Both the position numbers and the translations under genes were made by a program. Shown one piece after another: positions 50,760 to 59,767 of a DNA stretch of 64,000 nt. The notes beneath the pieces are model-generated. The model made no database searches and was not told the origin of the DNA. It saw nothing but the letters and a program-made list of their open reading frames with translations. Source of the DNA: Weissella confusa (GTDB lineage: Bacteria > Bacillota > Bacilli > Lactobacillales > Lactobacillaceae); contig JAAOED010000015.1 of assembly GCA_016466735.1 (NCBI GenBank), forward strand, positions 1-64,000, given 5' to 3'. How positions within the stretch are numbered: the stretch's first letter is position 1; each line of letters begins with the position of its first letter.

Positions 50760-51176
50760 TTAGTTATTCTCAACCGATGCAAACTGAGCTGATAACCACT
50801 CAGCAATTAACATCATCGTCTCTTCAGAATTCTCCTTTTGAACCATCTCAAAAATGAATTCCTTTGCGTCTTCATCATAACCCTCACCCACCGGTTGATA
50901 ACCATTCTGCTGCAAGAATCTCAAAACCACAAGCCCCGCAGTGCGCTTGCTGCCATCAACAAACACCGGCGTCTTAATTATTTGTTGCATCATGTAGGCT
51001 GCCTTCACCCAAATCGTTGGGTAAACTTCTTGACCAAACACAACCTGTTTTGGCTGTTCAATCACAACTTCAAATTCACGCGGTGATTGAATACCAGCGT
51101 TGCCGCCCAACTCCGCTACCGCTTGTCGATTCAAATCCAATAACCGTTCACGGTCTAGGTAAATCACTTCTGTCAT
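50760..51176 (-). CDS. Doc-like Fic-fold protein with altered catalytic motif
   Basis: A 138-residue protein aligned to death-on-curing toxins over its length (YLDRERLLDLNRQAVAELGG, QSPREFEVVIEQP, YPTIWVKAAYMMQQII, LRFLQQNGYQP). The Fic motif HxFxDANKR is here PVFVDGSKR: the catalytic His is Pro70 and the Asn is Ser76. Doc kinases need that His, so this protein is probably inactive as a toxin or works differently. AAGGAATTAG precedes the ATG. Confidence 0.85.
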   Translation of the reverse strand: MTEVIYLDRERLLDLNRQAVAELGGNAGIQSPREFEVVIEQPKQVVFGQEVYPTIWVKAAYMMQQIIKTPVFVDGSKRTAGLVVLRFLQQNGYQPVGEGYDEDAKEFIFEMVQKENSEETMMLIAEWLSAQFASVENN

Positions 51177-51194
51177 AACGCTAATTCCTTTTTA

Positions 51195-51224
51195 AGAAAA
51201 AAGACCACACCCGAAAGTGTGATC
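51195..51224 (-). terminator. Terminator of the ring-cleaving dioxygenase gene
   Basis: GACCACAC (51203-51210) pairs with GTGTGATC (51217-51224) with one mismatch, then a T6 run on the minus strand. Confidence 0.82.
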
Positions 51225-51243
51225 TCTTCATTAGTTAACACTA

Positions 51244-52236
51244 TTAATCGTTTCTAGTGTTACCCTTTTCGTCGTGGATAGCACGGATCTTACCGTCGTT
51301 CTCCAAGTGACCAGTTCCCGTGTAAGGCTTTACTTCGTCAAAGAAGACACCCTTCTTTGCGTAGTGGTCAAGCAATTCTTGACGTGATGCCTCGAAACGT
51401 GGTGGCAAAGCGAACGTCGTACCCAAGTCGAACAATGATTCGTCCAACGTGAATCCTGGGTTCGTCGTAGCCAACTCAACACGGTTTCCACCAGGCTCGA
51501 TGAAGTATGCTGAACGGAAGTATCCACGGTCGATAAAGACTTCGCGCTTGTAACCCAAAGCCTTGGCACGCTCCCAGAAGTACTTCAAGTCTTCTTCTGA
51601 CTCAACACCCAAAGCGTAGTGGTCAGTTGAACCCTTTCCAAAGCGTGACTCAGGTGCATCTTCAGCAGTTTGAACCAATTCGATAGCTTCAACGCCTTCC
51701 AAGTCAATGATGTTTCCCTTAACTGGGATTTCCAACAAATCTTCGAAGAAGCGGCCAGTTGCAGCAACATCTGGCACGTGCAATTCAGCACCGATAACAC
51801 CAGTGATTTGGAATTCTGCAGGGACATCTGACATGTAGTTGATGTGCCAGTCGAAATTCTTGCCTTCAGTTTCTTGCATACGGATTGGCAAGTCTTCGTA
51901 ATCGGCCGTACGGATACGTCCCATTGCGTCAACTTCAGCCTTCAAACCCTTTTCTGCAAAACGGTCCAACCAGTATTGCGTTGATCCCTCAGGAATTGAG
52001 TAGTGGATGCCTGAGAAGAACATCTTACCGTCAGTGCGGTCACGCAAATCGTCAATTGGGAAGAACGTAATAACCGTTCCTGGCGTTCCCATAAAGTCAC
52101 CGTAGTAAACGTGACGGTTCTTTGGGTTGGCTTGGTTAACTGAGTTCTTGATAAAACGCATTCCCAATACGCCAACGTAGTAATCTGCATTCAACTTGGC
52201 ATCGCCAGTCAACAATGAAATGTGGTGAGTCTTCAT
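51244..52236 (-). CDS. Ring-cleaving dioxygenase (double VOC, MhqO/LinE-type)
   Basis: A 330-residue protein with two VOC halves. First metal ligand His in THHISLLTGDAKLNADYY, a second His in ELHVPDV, and GGNRVELATTNPGF with the Glu ligand. The pattern is that of MhqO/hydroquinone-type dioxygenases used against quinones in Bacillus. I use the ATG at 52236 rather than the TTG at 52245. Codon use is strongly biased toward preferred codons (AAC, GGT), so it is probably highly expressed. No MhqR-type gene is adjacent. Confidence 0.9.
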   Translation of the reverse strand: MKTHHISLLTGDAKLNADYYVGVLGMRFIKNSVNQANPKNRHVYYGDFMGTPGTVITFFPIDDLRDRTDGKMFFSGIHYSIPEGSTQYWLDRFAEKGLKAEVDAMGRIRTADYEDLPIRMQETEGKNFDWHINYMSDVPAEFQITGVIGAELHVPDVAATGRFFEDLLEIPVKGNIIDLEGVEAIELVQTAEDAPESRFGKGSTDHYALGVESEEDLKYFWERAKALGYKREVFIDRGYFRSAYFIEPGGNRVELATTNPGFTLDESLFDLGTTFALPPRFEASRQELLDHYAKKGVFFDEVKPYTGTGHLENDGKIRAIHDEKGNTRND

Positions 52237-52442
52237 AACTAACAACCCTCTTTTGTCTGTTTCAATATTTTTTATTTATTACTTTATGTGAGTATAATAC
52301 CCAACCTTCCAAAACTTTGCACGTAAAAAGGGTTACCTAAAATAATTATTTCTGATTCACATTCGGAATAAGCATTGTTATAAGCTTTTCAGTTACAATT
52401 TCGATATACTTACACTATAAAAATATATCGAGGTAAACAAAA

Positions 52443-53156
52443 ATGGATTACAAGATCGAATCTAATATGCAATTCCCGTTGGTCAGCTATGACTTGTTAC
52501 CAAACGAAACGGTACGCATTCAAAGTGGTGCTATGGTTTATCACACTGGCGACACTGAGCTTAAAGGTCGTTTGAACGCAAACGGCGGCTCAGGTATCGG
52601 CAAGTTGATCCGTGCTGCCGGTCGTTCAATGGTCAGCGGTGAATCAGTCTTCATCACTGAAGTTACTGCTGGTTCTCAAGGTGGTGAGTTGGCCCTCGCC
52701 CCTAATGTACCTGGTACCATTCAAGCGTTGGAAGTCACACCTGACAAGACTTACTACTTGAACGACTCAGCCTTCCTTTCAATGGACGGCACAGTGCAAT
52801 ACTCAATGGAACGCCAATCATTGGGCCGCGCCTTCTTTGGTGGCCAAGGTGGCTTGTTCGTTATGAAGACGAGCGGTGAGGGGACATTGTTGGTCGCTGC
52901 ATTCGGATCAATCAAGGAGATTGATTTGCAAGATGCCCACGACTTCACCATCGACAATGCCCACGTGGTTGCCTGGGAAACATCATTGAACTACGACATT
53001 CACCTTGAAGGTGGCGGTGTCATTGGTTCAATCGGCACTGGTGAAGGTGTCGTGAATACATTTAACGGAACCGGAAAGATTTTGATTCAATCATTGAATA
53101 TCGAAAACTTTGCTAATGTCCTAAAGCCATTCATGCCACAACCATCATCAAATTAA
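52443..53156 (+). CDS. AIM24/TIGR00266 family protein
   Basis: A 237-residue all-beta protein of the AIM24 family (tryptophan-RNA-attenuator-binding-like fold): NETVRIQSGAMVYHTGDTELKGR, GGSGIGKLIRAAGRSMVSGESVFITEVTA, VAWETSLNYDI, GEGVVNTFNGTGKILIQS. Family members are widespread and of unknown function, perhaps membrane-linked. GAGGTAAAC precedes the ATG. Single gene with its own terminator. Confidence 0.92.
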   Translation: MDYKIESNMQFPLVSYDLLPNETVRIQSGAMVYHTGDTELKGRLNANGGSGIGKLIRAAGRSMVSGESVFITEVTAGSQGGELALAPNVPGTIQALEVTPDKTYYLNDSAFLSMDGTVQYSMERQSLGRAFFGGQGGLFVMKTSGEGTLLVAAFGSIKEIDLQDAHDFTIDNAHVVAWETSLNYDIHLEGGGVIGSIGTGEGVVNTFNGTGKILIQSLNIENFANVLKPFMPQPSSN

Positions 53157-53163
53157 TGACAGC

Positions 53164-53195
53164 AAAAAGACGGAACCAGCTGGTTCCGTCTTTTT
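53164..53195. terminator. Bidirectional terminator
   Basis: A perfect 32-bp palindrome (AAAAAGACGGAACCAG / CTGGTTCCGTCTTTTT) with T runs on both strands, between converging genes. Confidence 0.93.
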
Positions 53196-54367
53196 TAACG
53201 CTTAATGCGACTGAAAATTGAGACACCAATTACTTGTACAACAACAATCAACACTGCCATTGGCAAATACGTCGTTTCACCAAACAACCCGACGATTGGT
53301 GACATCAAACCGCCGAGGGCGTAACGTGCCAAACCAAGCAACGCTGATGCTGAACCGGCGTTTTCTTGCTGTCCTTGCATCCCCAATGCTGTCGTCAAAG
53401 AAATAATCCCACCGACCGTTGATACAACGATGAACAATGGTGGCAAAATCATCCAAATTGACTTTGGCATAAAGGCCGTTGCCAACAACCACAAGCCACC
53501 AATGAAAGCGACACGGATAAACCACTTCAAAGCCGTGTACTCACCAAACTTGGCAGCCCAGCGACCTGACATGCTCGACATAAAGGCGATTCCTGCCCCG
53601 TTAATGGCGTAGACAATCCCAAATGTCGTCACTGACAAGCCAAAAATCTTTTGCAAGACGAATGATGATCCTGAAATGTAGGCGAACAAGGCCGCCGTCA
53701 TAAAGGCTTGCGTCAACGCGAATAGCACGAACTGGCGTTGCTTAAACAACTTACCGAACCCTGCTACAACAGATTGCTTTTCTTGTGGTGCTATCTTTTC
53801 AGCTGGCAACGTCTCAGGCAATGAGAACAAAACCCCAGCGAACAAGAGCACACCAAGCACCGCCAATACCCAGAACGTCATTTGCCAATCAGCCCAGGCG
53901 ATGATGATGCCACCGAATACAGGCGCCAATACCGGGAACACCCCATTAATTGTTTGGTTAATCGCAATTTGTTGCGTCAATGTCTTACCCGTAAACAAAT
54001 CAGTAATCACAGCCAATGACAACACGATACCAGTTGATCCAGCTAGTCCTTGAACCAAACGGAGCACAATTAACACCCAAATATTCGGTGCAAAAACAAT
54101 CGCTGCTGAACTCAATGCAAACGCAATTGTCCCCCACAACAACGGCTTACGACGACCGATACGGTCAGACCACGGTCCGACAATCACTTGTCCTAGTGCC
54201 AACCCCAGTAGTGACGCCGTAATCGTCACTTGCGCCAATGAAGTTGATGTGTGTAAATCTTGTTGCAACTCTGGCAACCCTGGCAAGTACAAATCCATCG
54301 CTAGTGGTGAGAATGCACTCAAGACCCCTAGCAGGAATAGCTGTAGCTTTCCAATACTCTTTTTCAT
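53195..54367 (-). CDS. Bcr/CflA-family drug efflux MFS transporter
   Basis: A 390-residue DHA1-type MFS protein with twelve hydrophobic segments. The N-terminal FSPLAMDLYLPGLPELQQDL and the loop GPWSDRIGRRKPLLWG are hallmarks of the Bcr/CflA group, as is LVQGLAGSTGIVLSLAVITD. It likely exports drugs or metabolites with H+. The start at 54367 follows AAGGTGAAGG. The mgtE terminator lies just upstream, so it has its own promoter or depends on readthrough. Confidence 0.92.
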   Translation of the reverse strand: MKKSIGKLQLFLLGVLSAFSPLAMDLYLPGLPELQQDLHTSTSLAQVTITASLLGLALGQVIVGPWSDRIGRRKPLLWGTIAFALSSAAIVFAPNIWVLIVLRLVQGLAGSTGIVLSLAVITDLFTGKTLTQQIAINQTINGVFPVLAPVFGGIIIAWADWQMTFWVLAVLGVLLFAGVLFSLPETLPAEKIAPQEKQSVVAGFGKLFKQRQFVLFALTQAFMTAALFAYISGSSFVLQKIFGLSVTTFGIVYAINGAGIAFMSSMSGRWAAKFGEYTALKWFIRVAFIGGLWLLATAFMPKSIWMILPPLFIVVSTVGGIISLTTALGMQGQQENAGSASALLGLARYALGGLMSPIVGLFGETTYLPMAVLIVVVQVIGVSIFSRIKR

Positions 54368-54383
54368 ATCCTTCACCTTCAAA

Positions 54384-54409
54384 TAAAAAACGACCCGCAA
54401 CGAGCCGTT
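54384..54409 (-). terminator. Terminator of the relQ-mgtE operon
   Basis: AACGACCCG (54389-54397) pairs with CGAGCCGTT (54401-54409) using G-U pairs, then TTTTTTATTT on the minus strand, immediately before the efflux gene. Confidence 0.8.
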
Positions 54410-54445
54410 AAATTTCTATAATTAAGTATAGCCTTTTGCTTACTT

Positions 54446-55834
54446 TCACGCACTAACAAAGTGAGTGATAAATAGTCCAGCGATGTTGAAATAGATAATA
54501 ACTGACGTCAAATCAGACAGCGTTGAGATAAATGGTCCCGATGCAACTGCCGGATCCACCCCAATCTTATCCATAATCAACGGAATAAATGATCCCGCCA
54601 CATTCGCCACCAAAATGGCGACTCCCATGGCCAATCCAACTGCCACACCTAGTAGCAAGTTTGCTTTCCAGACCCAAACGACTAAGAAAATCGTTACGCC
54701 AGCTGTCGTTCCAATCATTGCACCAATCAAAACCTCGGTTAACAACATCCGAAGCAATGAACTGGTTTCTTGCAAGGCGATTCGACGCACTGACACGGCC
54801 AACGATTGCGTGCCAGCATTACCGGCGGTACCCGTAATCAACGAAATGAACACAGCCAGAATTGATGCTTGTTGGACCAACCCATCAAATGTATTGATGA
54901 CACTGGCTGTTCCCATTCCCAAGAAAATCAAGCCAATCAACCATGGCAAACGCTTCGTCGCCGACTTAAAGGGATTCTCCTCCAGAGTGACGACGTCGAC
55001 ACCGGCCAAGCGTGAGTAGTCTTCGGCAGCCTCTTCATCGATAACATCCACGATATCGTCAACTGTGATAATTCCGACTAACTTGTCCTTCACCACAACA
55101 GGCATCGAAACAAAGTTATAGTCGGCCATCAAACGGGCGACATCCTCTTGATCATCGCTGGGTTCAACGGTAATCAGGTTCGTATCCATCACTTCTGAAA
55201 CACGTGCCTCGTCCGGCCAAACAATCAAGGAACGCAGTGAGATAACACCAACTAGCGTCTCGTCATCATCAACCACATAAATGTAGGTGATTTGCTCAGC
55301 TTCTTGGGCAGCGCGCTTCACGGCCGTCATAGCTTGGCCAATCGTCAAATTTTGATTGATGGCAACAAACTCGGTTCCCATCAAAGAACCGGCCGTGTCA
55401 TCTTCATAGTTCAACAAGCGACGAATTTCATCAGCGTCCGTCTTTGGCATCAAGGCCAAGTACATTGCTAATTCGCGGGGTTCCACTTCTTCCAACAAAT
55501 CTACCGAGTTGTCGGTGTACATCTGGTTCAGCATTTGCGCCGCATAGCGTGGTGACATTTCTTCCAGCAAATCGTTCAAATCAACGTCTTCTGGCTCGAT
55601 TTCGTCAAAGACGGCCGCCAATTCAGTTGGCGTCAACCACTCAATAATTTGGTGACGTAATTGCGAAGGCAATGTCACATAAAAAACGGCCTGATCGTAA
55701 CCGTGCAGTTCGTCAAAGCCGTCTAAGAACGCCTCACGCTCGCCGTGTTCCAAATATTGAACAAGGTGGTGGGCCTGGTCGGACAGTTCATCACGCATCT
55801 CCTCTGTGATGTCATCCATCATGTTATCTGCCAT
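54446..55834 (-). CDS. mgtE: Magnesium transporter MgtE
   Basis: A 462-residue Mg2+ channel. An N-terminal acidic helical domain (about 15-140) is followed by a CBS pair (about 145-270, VISLRSLIVWPDEARVSEVMDTNLITV, FVSMPVVVKDKLVGIITVDDIVDVI), then five membrane helices with the pore motif GTAGNAGTQSLAVSVRRIAL and GSFIPLIMDKIGVDPAVASGP. The CBS/N domains close the pore at high Mg2+. GGGGAGG precedes the ATG. Last gene of relQ-nadK-rluD-mgtE. Confidence 0.97.
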   Translation of the reverse strand: MADNMMDDITEEMRDELSDQAHHLVQYLEHGEREAFLDGFDELHGYDQAVFYVTLPSQLRHQIIEWLTPTELAAVFDEIEPEDVDLNDLLEEMSPRYAAQMLNQMYTDNSVDLLEEVEPRELAMYLALMPKTDADEIRRLLNYEDDTAGSLMGTEFVAINQNLTIGQAMTAVKRAAQEAEQITYIYVVDDDETLVGVISLRSLIVWPDEARVSEVMDTNLITVEPSDDQEDVARLMADYNFVSMPVVVKDKLVGIITVDDIVDVIDEEAAEDYSRLAGVDVVTLEENPFKSATKRLPWLIGLIFLGMGTASVINTFDGLVQQASILAVFISLITGTAGNAGTQSLAVSVRRIALQETSSLLRMLLTEVLIGAMIGTTAGVTIFLVVWVWKANLLLGVAVGLAMGVAILVANVAGSFIPLIMDKIGVDPAVASGPFISTLSDLTSVIIYFNIAGLFITHFVSA

Positions 55835-55856
55835 GAAACTATCCTCCCCTATATTT

Positions 55857-56768
55857 TTAATTTTCGTCTGGTGTCACTTGGAACCCATCCAAGACATCAA
55901 CGATATCTTGTGGTAGCGCACTTTGCACCGTGCGTTCCATTTGTGCGAATGGGTCGTAGAAGCGCAACCAGTAAGCGTGCAACGCTTGACGGGTAATGCC
56001 GCGATCCATCGGACCACCATAAATTTCGTCACCAATCAACGGGTGACCAAGGTACTTGAAGTGCACACGAATTTGGTGCGTACGCCCCGTGTGCAATTGC
56101 ACGCGAACCAAGGTTTGGTTACCAAAACGCTTCACTACCCAGTACTCCGTTTGAGATGGACGACCATCTTCGCGGACCTCACGACGAATAAAGTCATCAT
56201 CCATACGACCGATTGGCGCATCAATGAAGCCATAATCATCTTCTAAATCACCGTCAACAATCGCATAGTAACGCTTGTCGACTGAGTGTGTTTGCAATTG
56301 CTTATCCAGCAAGCCGTGTGCAAAACGGTGCTTGGCAAGCAAAGCGACCCCTGACGTGAATCGGTCCAAACGCGTCACCACGTGTGGCACCAAGTCTTCA
56401 GCGCCTGAACGCGCCAAATATCCCTTTACACGGTTAACCATAGTTGTCTCACGGTCAGCCTTTCCAGGTACTGACGTCACGCCAGCTTCTTTTTCAACGA
56501 CCAACCAGTTTTCGTCTTCAAACAAAACCGTGATTGGTAAATCAGACATTGCCACAACGTCGTTTGACTCTTCAGGTGGCATCACAATCGTTACCTTATC
56601 ACCAGGCTTCACTTCATCAACGGTACGCACTTGCTTACCGTCCAGCAAAACTGAGCCACCACCACGCTTCACAATTGAAAACATACGGTGTGACACGCCG
56701 CGTTGTGCCAAAAATGTCTTAATTTTCAAGGTCTCATCGCCTTGGTTTGTCCAACTAAATTGGGCCAT
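55857..56768 (-). CDS. RluA-family pseudouridine synthase
   Basis: A 303-residue enzyme with an S4-like N-terminal part (VSHRMFSIVKRGGGSVLLDGKQ) and the RluA catalytic domain. The catalytic Asp is in VVTRLDRFTSGVALLAK, followed by LHTGRTHQIRVHFKYLGHPLIGDEIYGG. It isomerises uridines in 23S rRNA or tRNA. Its ATG overlaps the nadK stop (TAATG). Position corresponds to yjbO in the Bacillus yjb cluster. Confidence 0.95.
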   Translation of the reverse strand: MAQFSWTNQGDETLKIKTFLAQRGVSHRMFSIVKRGGGSVLLDGKQVRTVDEVKPGDKVTIVMPPEESNDVVAMSDLPITVLFEDENWLVVEKEAGVTSVPGKADRETTMVNRVKGYLARSGAEDLVPHVVTRLDRFTSGVALLAKHRFAHGLLDKQLQTHSVDKRYYAIVDGDLEDDYGFIDAPIGRMDDDFIRREVREDGRPSQTEYWVVKRFGNQTLVRVQLHTGRTHQIRVHFKYLGHPLIGDEIYGGPMDRGITRQALHAYWLRFYDPFAQMERTVQSALPQDIVDVLDGFQVTPDEN

Positions 56769-57583
56769 TAGTTTACCTCCGTGCCGATGAAACTTGATTG
56801 GACACGATGCCAGAAATGCATGTGTCGGTACTCAGCAAATTGAATTTTTGTTTGGGCGACACGGAACTCAATCCAGTCGATGTTTGAGGCAATCTTGCTC
56901 AAGTGGTCGAAACTCAACGTTACAGCAGCGCCATCATTTTCTAGTTGCACACGAATAACTTCATGACTACCGATAATCAGTGGTGAACCAAGTGTTCGGA
57001 AGACACGACTGTTGATTGAGGCGATTTCAGCCAATTGAATTGCTTCAAGACTTGGGTGCATCACAGCACCACCGATAGCCTTGTTGTAGGCCGTTGAACC
57101 AGTTGGTGTTGAGGCTGTTAAACCATCCCCACGGAAGCGCTCAAACAGCTCACCTTGAATGTAAACATCCGCTACCAACGTTCCCAAAGGGCGCTTGATT
57201 GCTGCTTCATTCAACGCTAACACACGCTCCTCACGTCCATCAGTATAACGAACGCGAGCTTCCAACAATGGGTACTTGACCGTACGTGACTCTTCATCAG
57301 CCACCAAGCTATCGATAAGTTCATCGATTTCAAAGTGTTGCCAGTCTGCGTAGAAGCCCAAGTGTCCCGTGTGCACACCAATAAAGCGCACAAAAGCCAA
57401 TTGATCGGCGTAGTGGTGGAATGCACCTAGCAACGTACCATCACCACCGACAGAAATCACAACGTCCGGGTGTTCATCATCAAAGACAATGCAATCCGTG
57501 TTGCGCTCTGCTAATTTCTCTTTAAATAAGGCAACAACAGCTTTGGATTGTGCGCCGTTGTTACTATAAATTGCTAGTTTCAT
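56768..57583 (-). CDS. nadK: NAD kinase
   Basis: A 271-residue enzyme making NADP from NAD. Motifs: VVISVGGDGTLLGAFHHY (catalytic Asp48), LNEAAIKRP, DGLTASTPTGSTAYNKAIGGAVMHP, and FRTLGSPLIIGSHEV. Length is normal for Firmicutes NadK. It lies between relQ and the pseudouridine synthase gene, as in Bacillus, and overlaps the latter. Confidence 0.97.
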   Translation of the reverse strand: MKLAIYSNNGAQSKAVVALFKEKLAERNTDCIVFDDEHPDVVISVGGDGTLLGAFHHYADQLAFVRFIGVHTGHLGFYADWQHFEIDELIDSLVADEESRTVKYPLLEARVRYTDGREERVLALNEAAIKRPLGTLVADVYIQGELFERFRGDGLTASTPTGSTAYNKAIGGAVMHPSLEAIQLAEIASINSRVFRTLGSPLIIGSHEVIRVQLENDGAAVTLSFDHLSKIASNIDWIEFRVAQTKIQFAEYRHMHFWHRVQSSFIGTEVN

Positions 57584-57612
57584 GCTAGTCGTCTTCTTTC
57601 CTGCTACCTGGA

Positions 57613-58218
57613 TTAGGCCTCGGTATGATTGTCTAACCCATTGTGTAACTCTGAGAACAATTCGTCAACGCGGATGCTCAATTCAGCAACCTCACGCAAC
57701 TTCTCAGTCATTTCTTCAGTATATTCACCGTCGTACTTGTAATTAATCGCGTGTTCAATCGTTGCCCACACATTCATTTGCATTGTACGTACTTGAATTT
57801 CGGCCAAAATCTTCTTTTCGCCAGTGATTGTTTGAACTGAATACTCAATCACGATGTGGTAAGAACGGTACCCGGATGGCTTAGCATTCGTTACGTAATC
57901 CCGTTCTTCCAAAATTACCATGTCTTTACGTTGGCGCAGCAAATCAACAATCTTGTAGATGTCTTCTGTGAACTGCGTCATGATTCGGACCCCCGCCAAA
58001 TCTTCCATATCTTGTTCCAAACGTTCTAGGTCGATGTGACGGCGAACTGCTTTTTCCTCGATATTCGGAATCGCTTTAACACGCCCAGTCACAAACTCAA
58101 CCGGCGTCTTCACACCGGCCAATTCAAATTCCGTGCGCATACCACGTAACTTGACCTTAAGTTCGTCCACAGCCTGAACGTACGGTTGTAGTAATTTCTC
58201 CCACTCAATCTGTGTCAT
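57613..58218 (-). CDS. relQ: Small (p)ppGpp synthetase RelQ
   Basis: A 201-residue synthetase-only alarmone enzyme. The RelA/SpoT synthetase domain shows GVRIMTQFTEDIYKIVDLL, the conserved Gly-Tyr-Arg-Ser in PSGYRSYHIVIEY, and AEIQVRTMQMNVWATIEHAINYKY. There is no HD hydrolase or TGS domain. The ATG at 58218 follows GGGGGATAA; the longer frame is not conserved. It heads relQ-nadK-rluD-mgtE, divergent from spxH. Confidence 0.96.
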   Translation of the reverse strand: MTQIEWEKLLQPYVQAVDELKVKLRGMRTEFELAGVKTPVEFVTGRVKAIPNIEEKAVRRHIDLERLEQDMEDLAGVRIMTQFTEDIYKIVDLLRQRKDMVILEERDYVTNAKPSGYRSYHIVIEYSVQTITGEKKILAEIQVRTMQMNVWATIEHAINYKYDGEYTEEMTEKLREVAELSIRVDELFSELHNGLDNHTEA

Positions 58219-58562
58219 GTCGTTATCCCCCGACTTTTTTCTCACTTCCTCTATTATAGCAAAACGACCAGCCTTTTTCCCGCTAATTCTTTGCCCTAAA
58301 TACAAGACATTAGAAACAAATTTTCAGCATTTTAGGTCTAAATGCGCTATGCTTATTACGGTTAAAAATTCACAAAACTTCCGCATCTCACGCACAAGTT
58401 TTGTGACACTTGTTGCAATCTGGTTAAGAGTTGATAATATTGCGAATTTTGAAGCTTGCAAGTTAGACACCGTCCGTTTGAACAGGTAATATAATCGAGG
58501 ATATGAAAAAGACATGCATTTTTTCACATCCATAAGAAAAGTTTTGGAGGTCGTGGCTCATT
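58219..58562. other. Divergent relQ/spxH promoter region
   Basis: It holds a TATAAT box near 58490 for spxH but no good -35 at normal spacing. A short inverted element TTTTGTGA...CACAAAA-like is seen around 58385-58410. No gene is visible. Confidence 0.5.
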
Positions 58563-59189
58563 ATGTTAGAGGTGTACCACTTCGTGAACCCACTTTCCGG
58601 TGACTGCTTAGAGACCGAAAAGAAACTAGCGACATACGTAGAACAATCAAATAAAAAAGTTGCCATGCAAATCATTCCCGTTGTCACGATGCAATCTGCT
58701 CGTGAAACGGCGATGGCTACATCAAACTCATTGCATCCTTCTTTGCACGATTTGAACGTCGTCTCACAGACACTTTATCAAGTAGCTGTAGATACTAAGG
58801 CGGCACAATTCCAAGGCAAGAAGGCGGCTCGTGAGTACTTGATGGCTACTCAACAGGCCCTATTACAGGGACACGCCTATTCTGATGAGTTGGTGATGCA
58901 AACTGTTAACGATTTGGCATTGGACCAGGAAATGTTTGTTGAGGATCGCAATAGCGACCTTGCTGTGCAAGCATTCCGCGCTGATCAAAATTTGGCAGCC
59001 GAAATGGGTGTTCGTAACTTCCCTGCATTGGTGGTTTACGACACTGATCGTTCTGAATATGCCGTCAGAACCGATGATTTTTCTGATGAGCATTTGACCC
59101 GACTTTTCTTGTCGGCAACTCGTCAGCGGCTAAGAGAATATGACGGCTTCCTGCACAACGGTGGCGTCACAGAAGTAGAAGAAGGCTAA
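58563..59189 (+). CDS. spxH: ClpXP adaptor SpxH (YjbH)-like DsbA-family protein
   Basis: A 208-residue thioredoxin-like protein of the DsbA/YjbH family. The active-site region reads NPLSGDCLETEK, so only one Cys (residue 15) of the usual CxxC is kept, as in YjbH-type adaptors that feed Spx to ClpXP. MGVRNFPALVVYD is the cis-Pro region. Its place divergent from relQ-nadK-rluD matches the Bacillus yjbH locus. GGAGG lies 12 nt upstream of the ATG, rather far. Confidence 0.9.
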   Translation: MLEVYHFVNPLSGDCLETEKKLATYVEQSNKKVAMQIIPVVTMQSARETAMATSNSLHPSLHDLNVVSQTLYQVAVDTKAAQFQGKKAAREYLMATQQALLQGHAYSDELVMQTVNDLALDQEMFVEDRNSDLAVQAFRADQNLAAEMGVRNFPALVVYDTDRSEYAVRTDDFSDEHLTRLFLSATRQRLREYDGFLHNGGVTEVEEG

Positions 59190-59232
59190 AAGAGACCTAG
59201 CAAGGCGGTAACCCGTCCTGCTAGGTCTCTTT
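59189..59232. terminator. Bidirectional terminator
   Basis: A perfect 14-bp outer stem (59189-59202 with 59219-59232) plus an inner AGG/CCT stem between converging spxH and yfcE-type genes; it overlaps the spxH stop. Confidence 0.9.
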
Positions 59233-59245
59233 ACTTTATATTTGA

Positions 59246-59764
59246 TTAACGCTTAAACGTAAAGCGTAGGCCATCTACTGGCTTCATATCGCGCGTGTAG
59301 AATTGCACGATGAATTGTGTTGGCTCAACCGTCAAAATAGCATACGTCCCACCAAGGTAGGCGTATTGTCCCTTTGGCAATGAAATTGAACCTGGGTTGA
59401 TGAACAGACGGCCATCAATCTCTTCAGCTCCCAAAACGTGCGTGTGACCTGACAAGACCACATCAACACCCTTAGTTGAAGCTACTTCACGCAATTGGTT
59501 CAACGATACCTCAGTGTGTACCAAGTGACCGTGCGTTTGGTATGCCGTAAAGTTATCATCCTTGTAATCGCGATCATCTGGGAACATTGGATCTGTGTCC
59601 ATGTTTCCGATAACTGGCAATAAGTCGTTGAACAACTCATCAGAGCGTGACAACTCTGAATCACCGTTGTAGAACATGGCCTTTACCTTACCGCGGTAGT
59701 GATTCACGACGTCCTCCAAAATTTGGCGATCGCCGTGTGCATCAGAAATAATCAAGTAATCCAT
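59246..59764 (-). CDS. YfcE/MJ0936-family phosphodiesterase
   Basis: A 172-residue metallophosphoesterase with DAHGD near residue 8, NGDSE, GNMD, and VLSGHTHVLG plus NPGSISLPKG, giving the dinuclear metal site. Members hydrolyse phosphodiesters; the natural substrate is uncertain. Third gene of murI-rdgB-yfcE, the same order as racE-ysnA-ysnB in Bacillus. GGAGGATTAA precedes the ATG. Confidence 0.94.
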   Translation of the reverse strand: MDYLIISDAHGDRQILEDVVNHYRGKVKAMFYNGDSELSRSDELFNDLLPVIGNMDTDPMFPDDRDYKDDNFTAYQTHGHLVHTEVSLNQLREVASTKGVDVVLSGHTHVLGAEEIDGRLFINPGSISLPKGQYAYLGGTYAILTVEPTQFIVQFYTRDMKPVDGLRFTFKR

Positions 59765-59767
59765 GAT

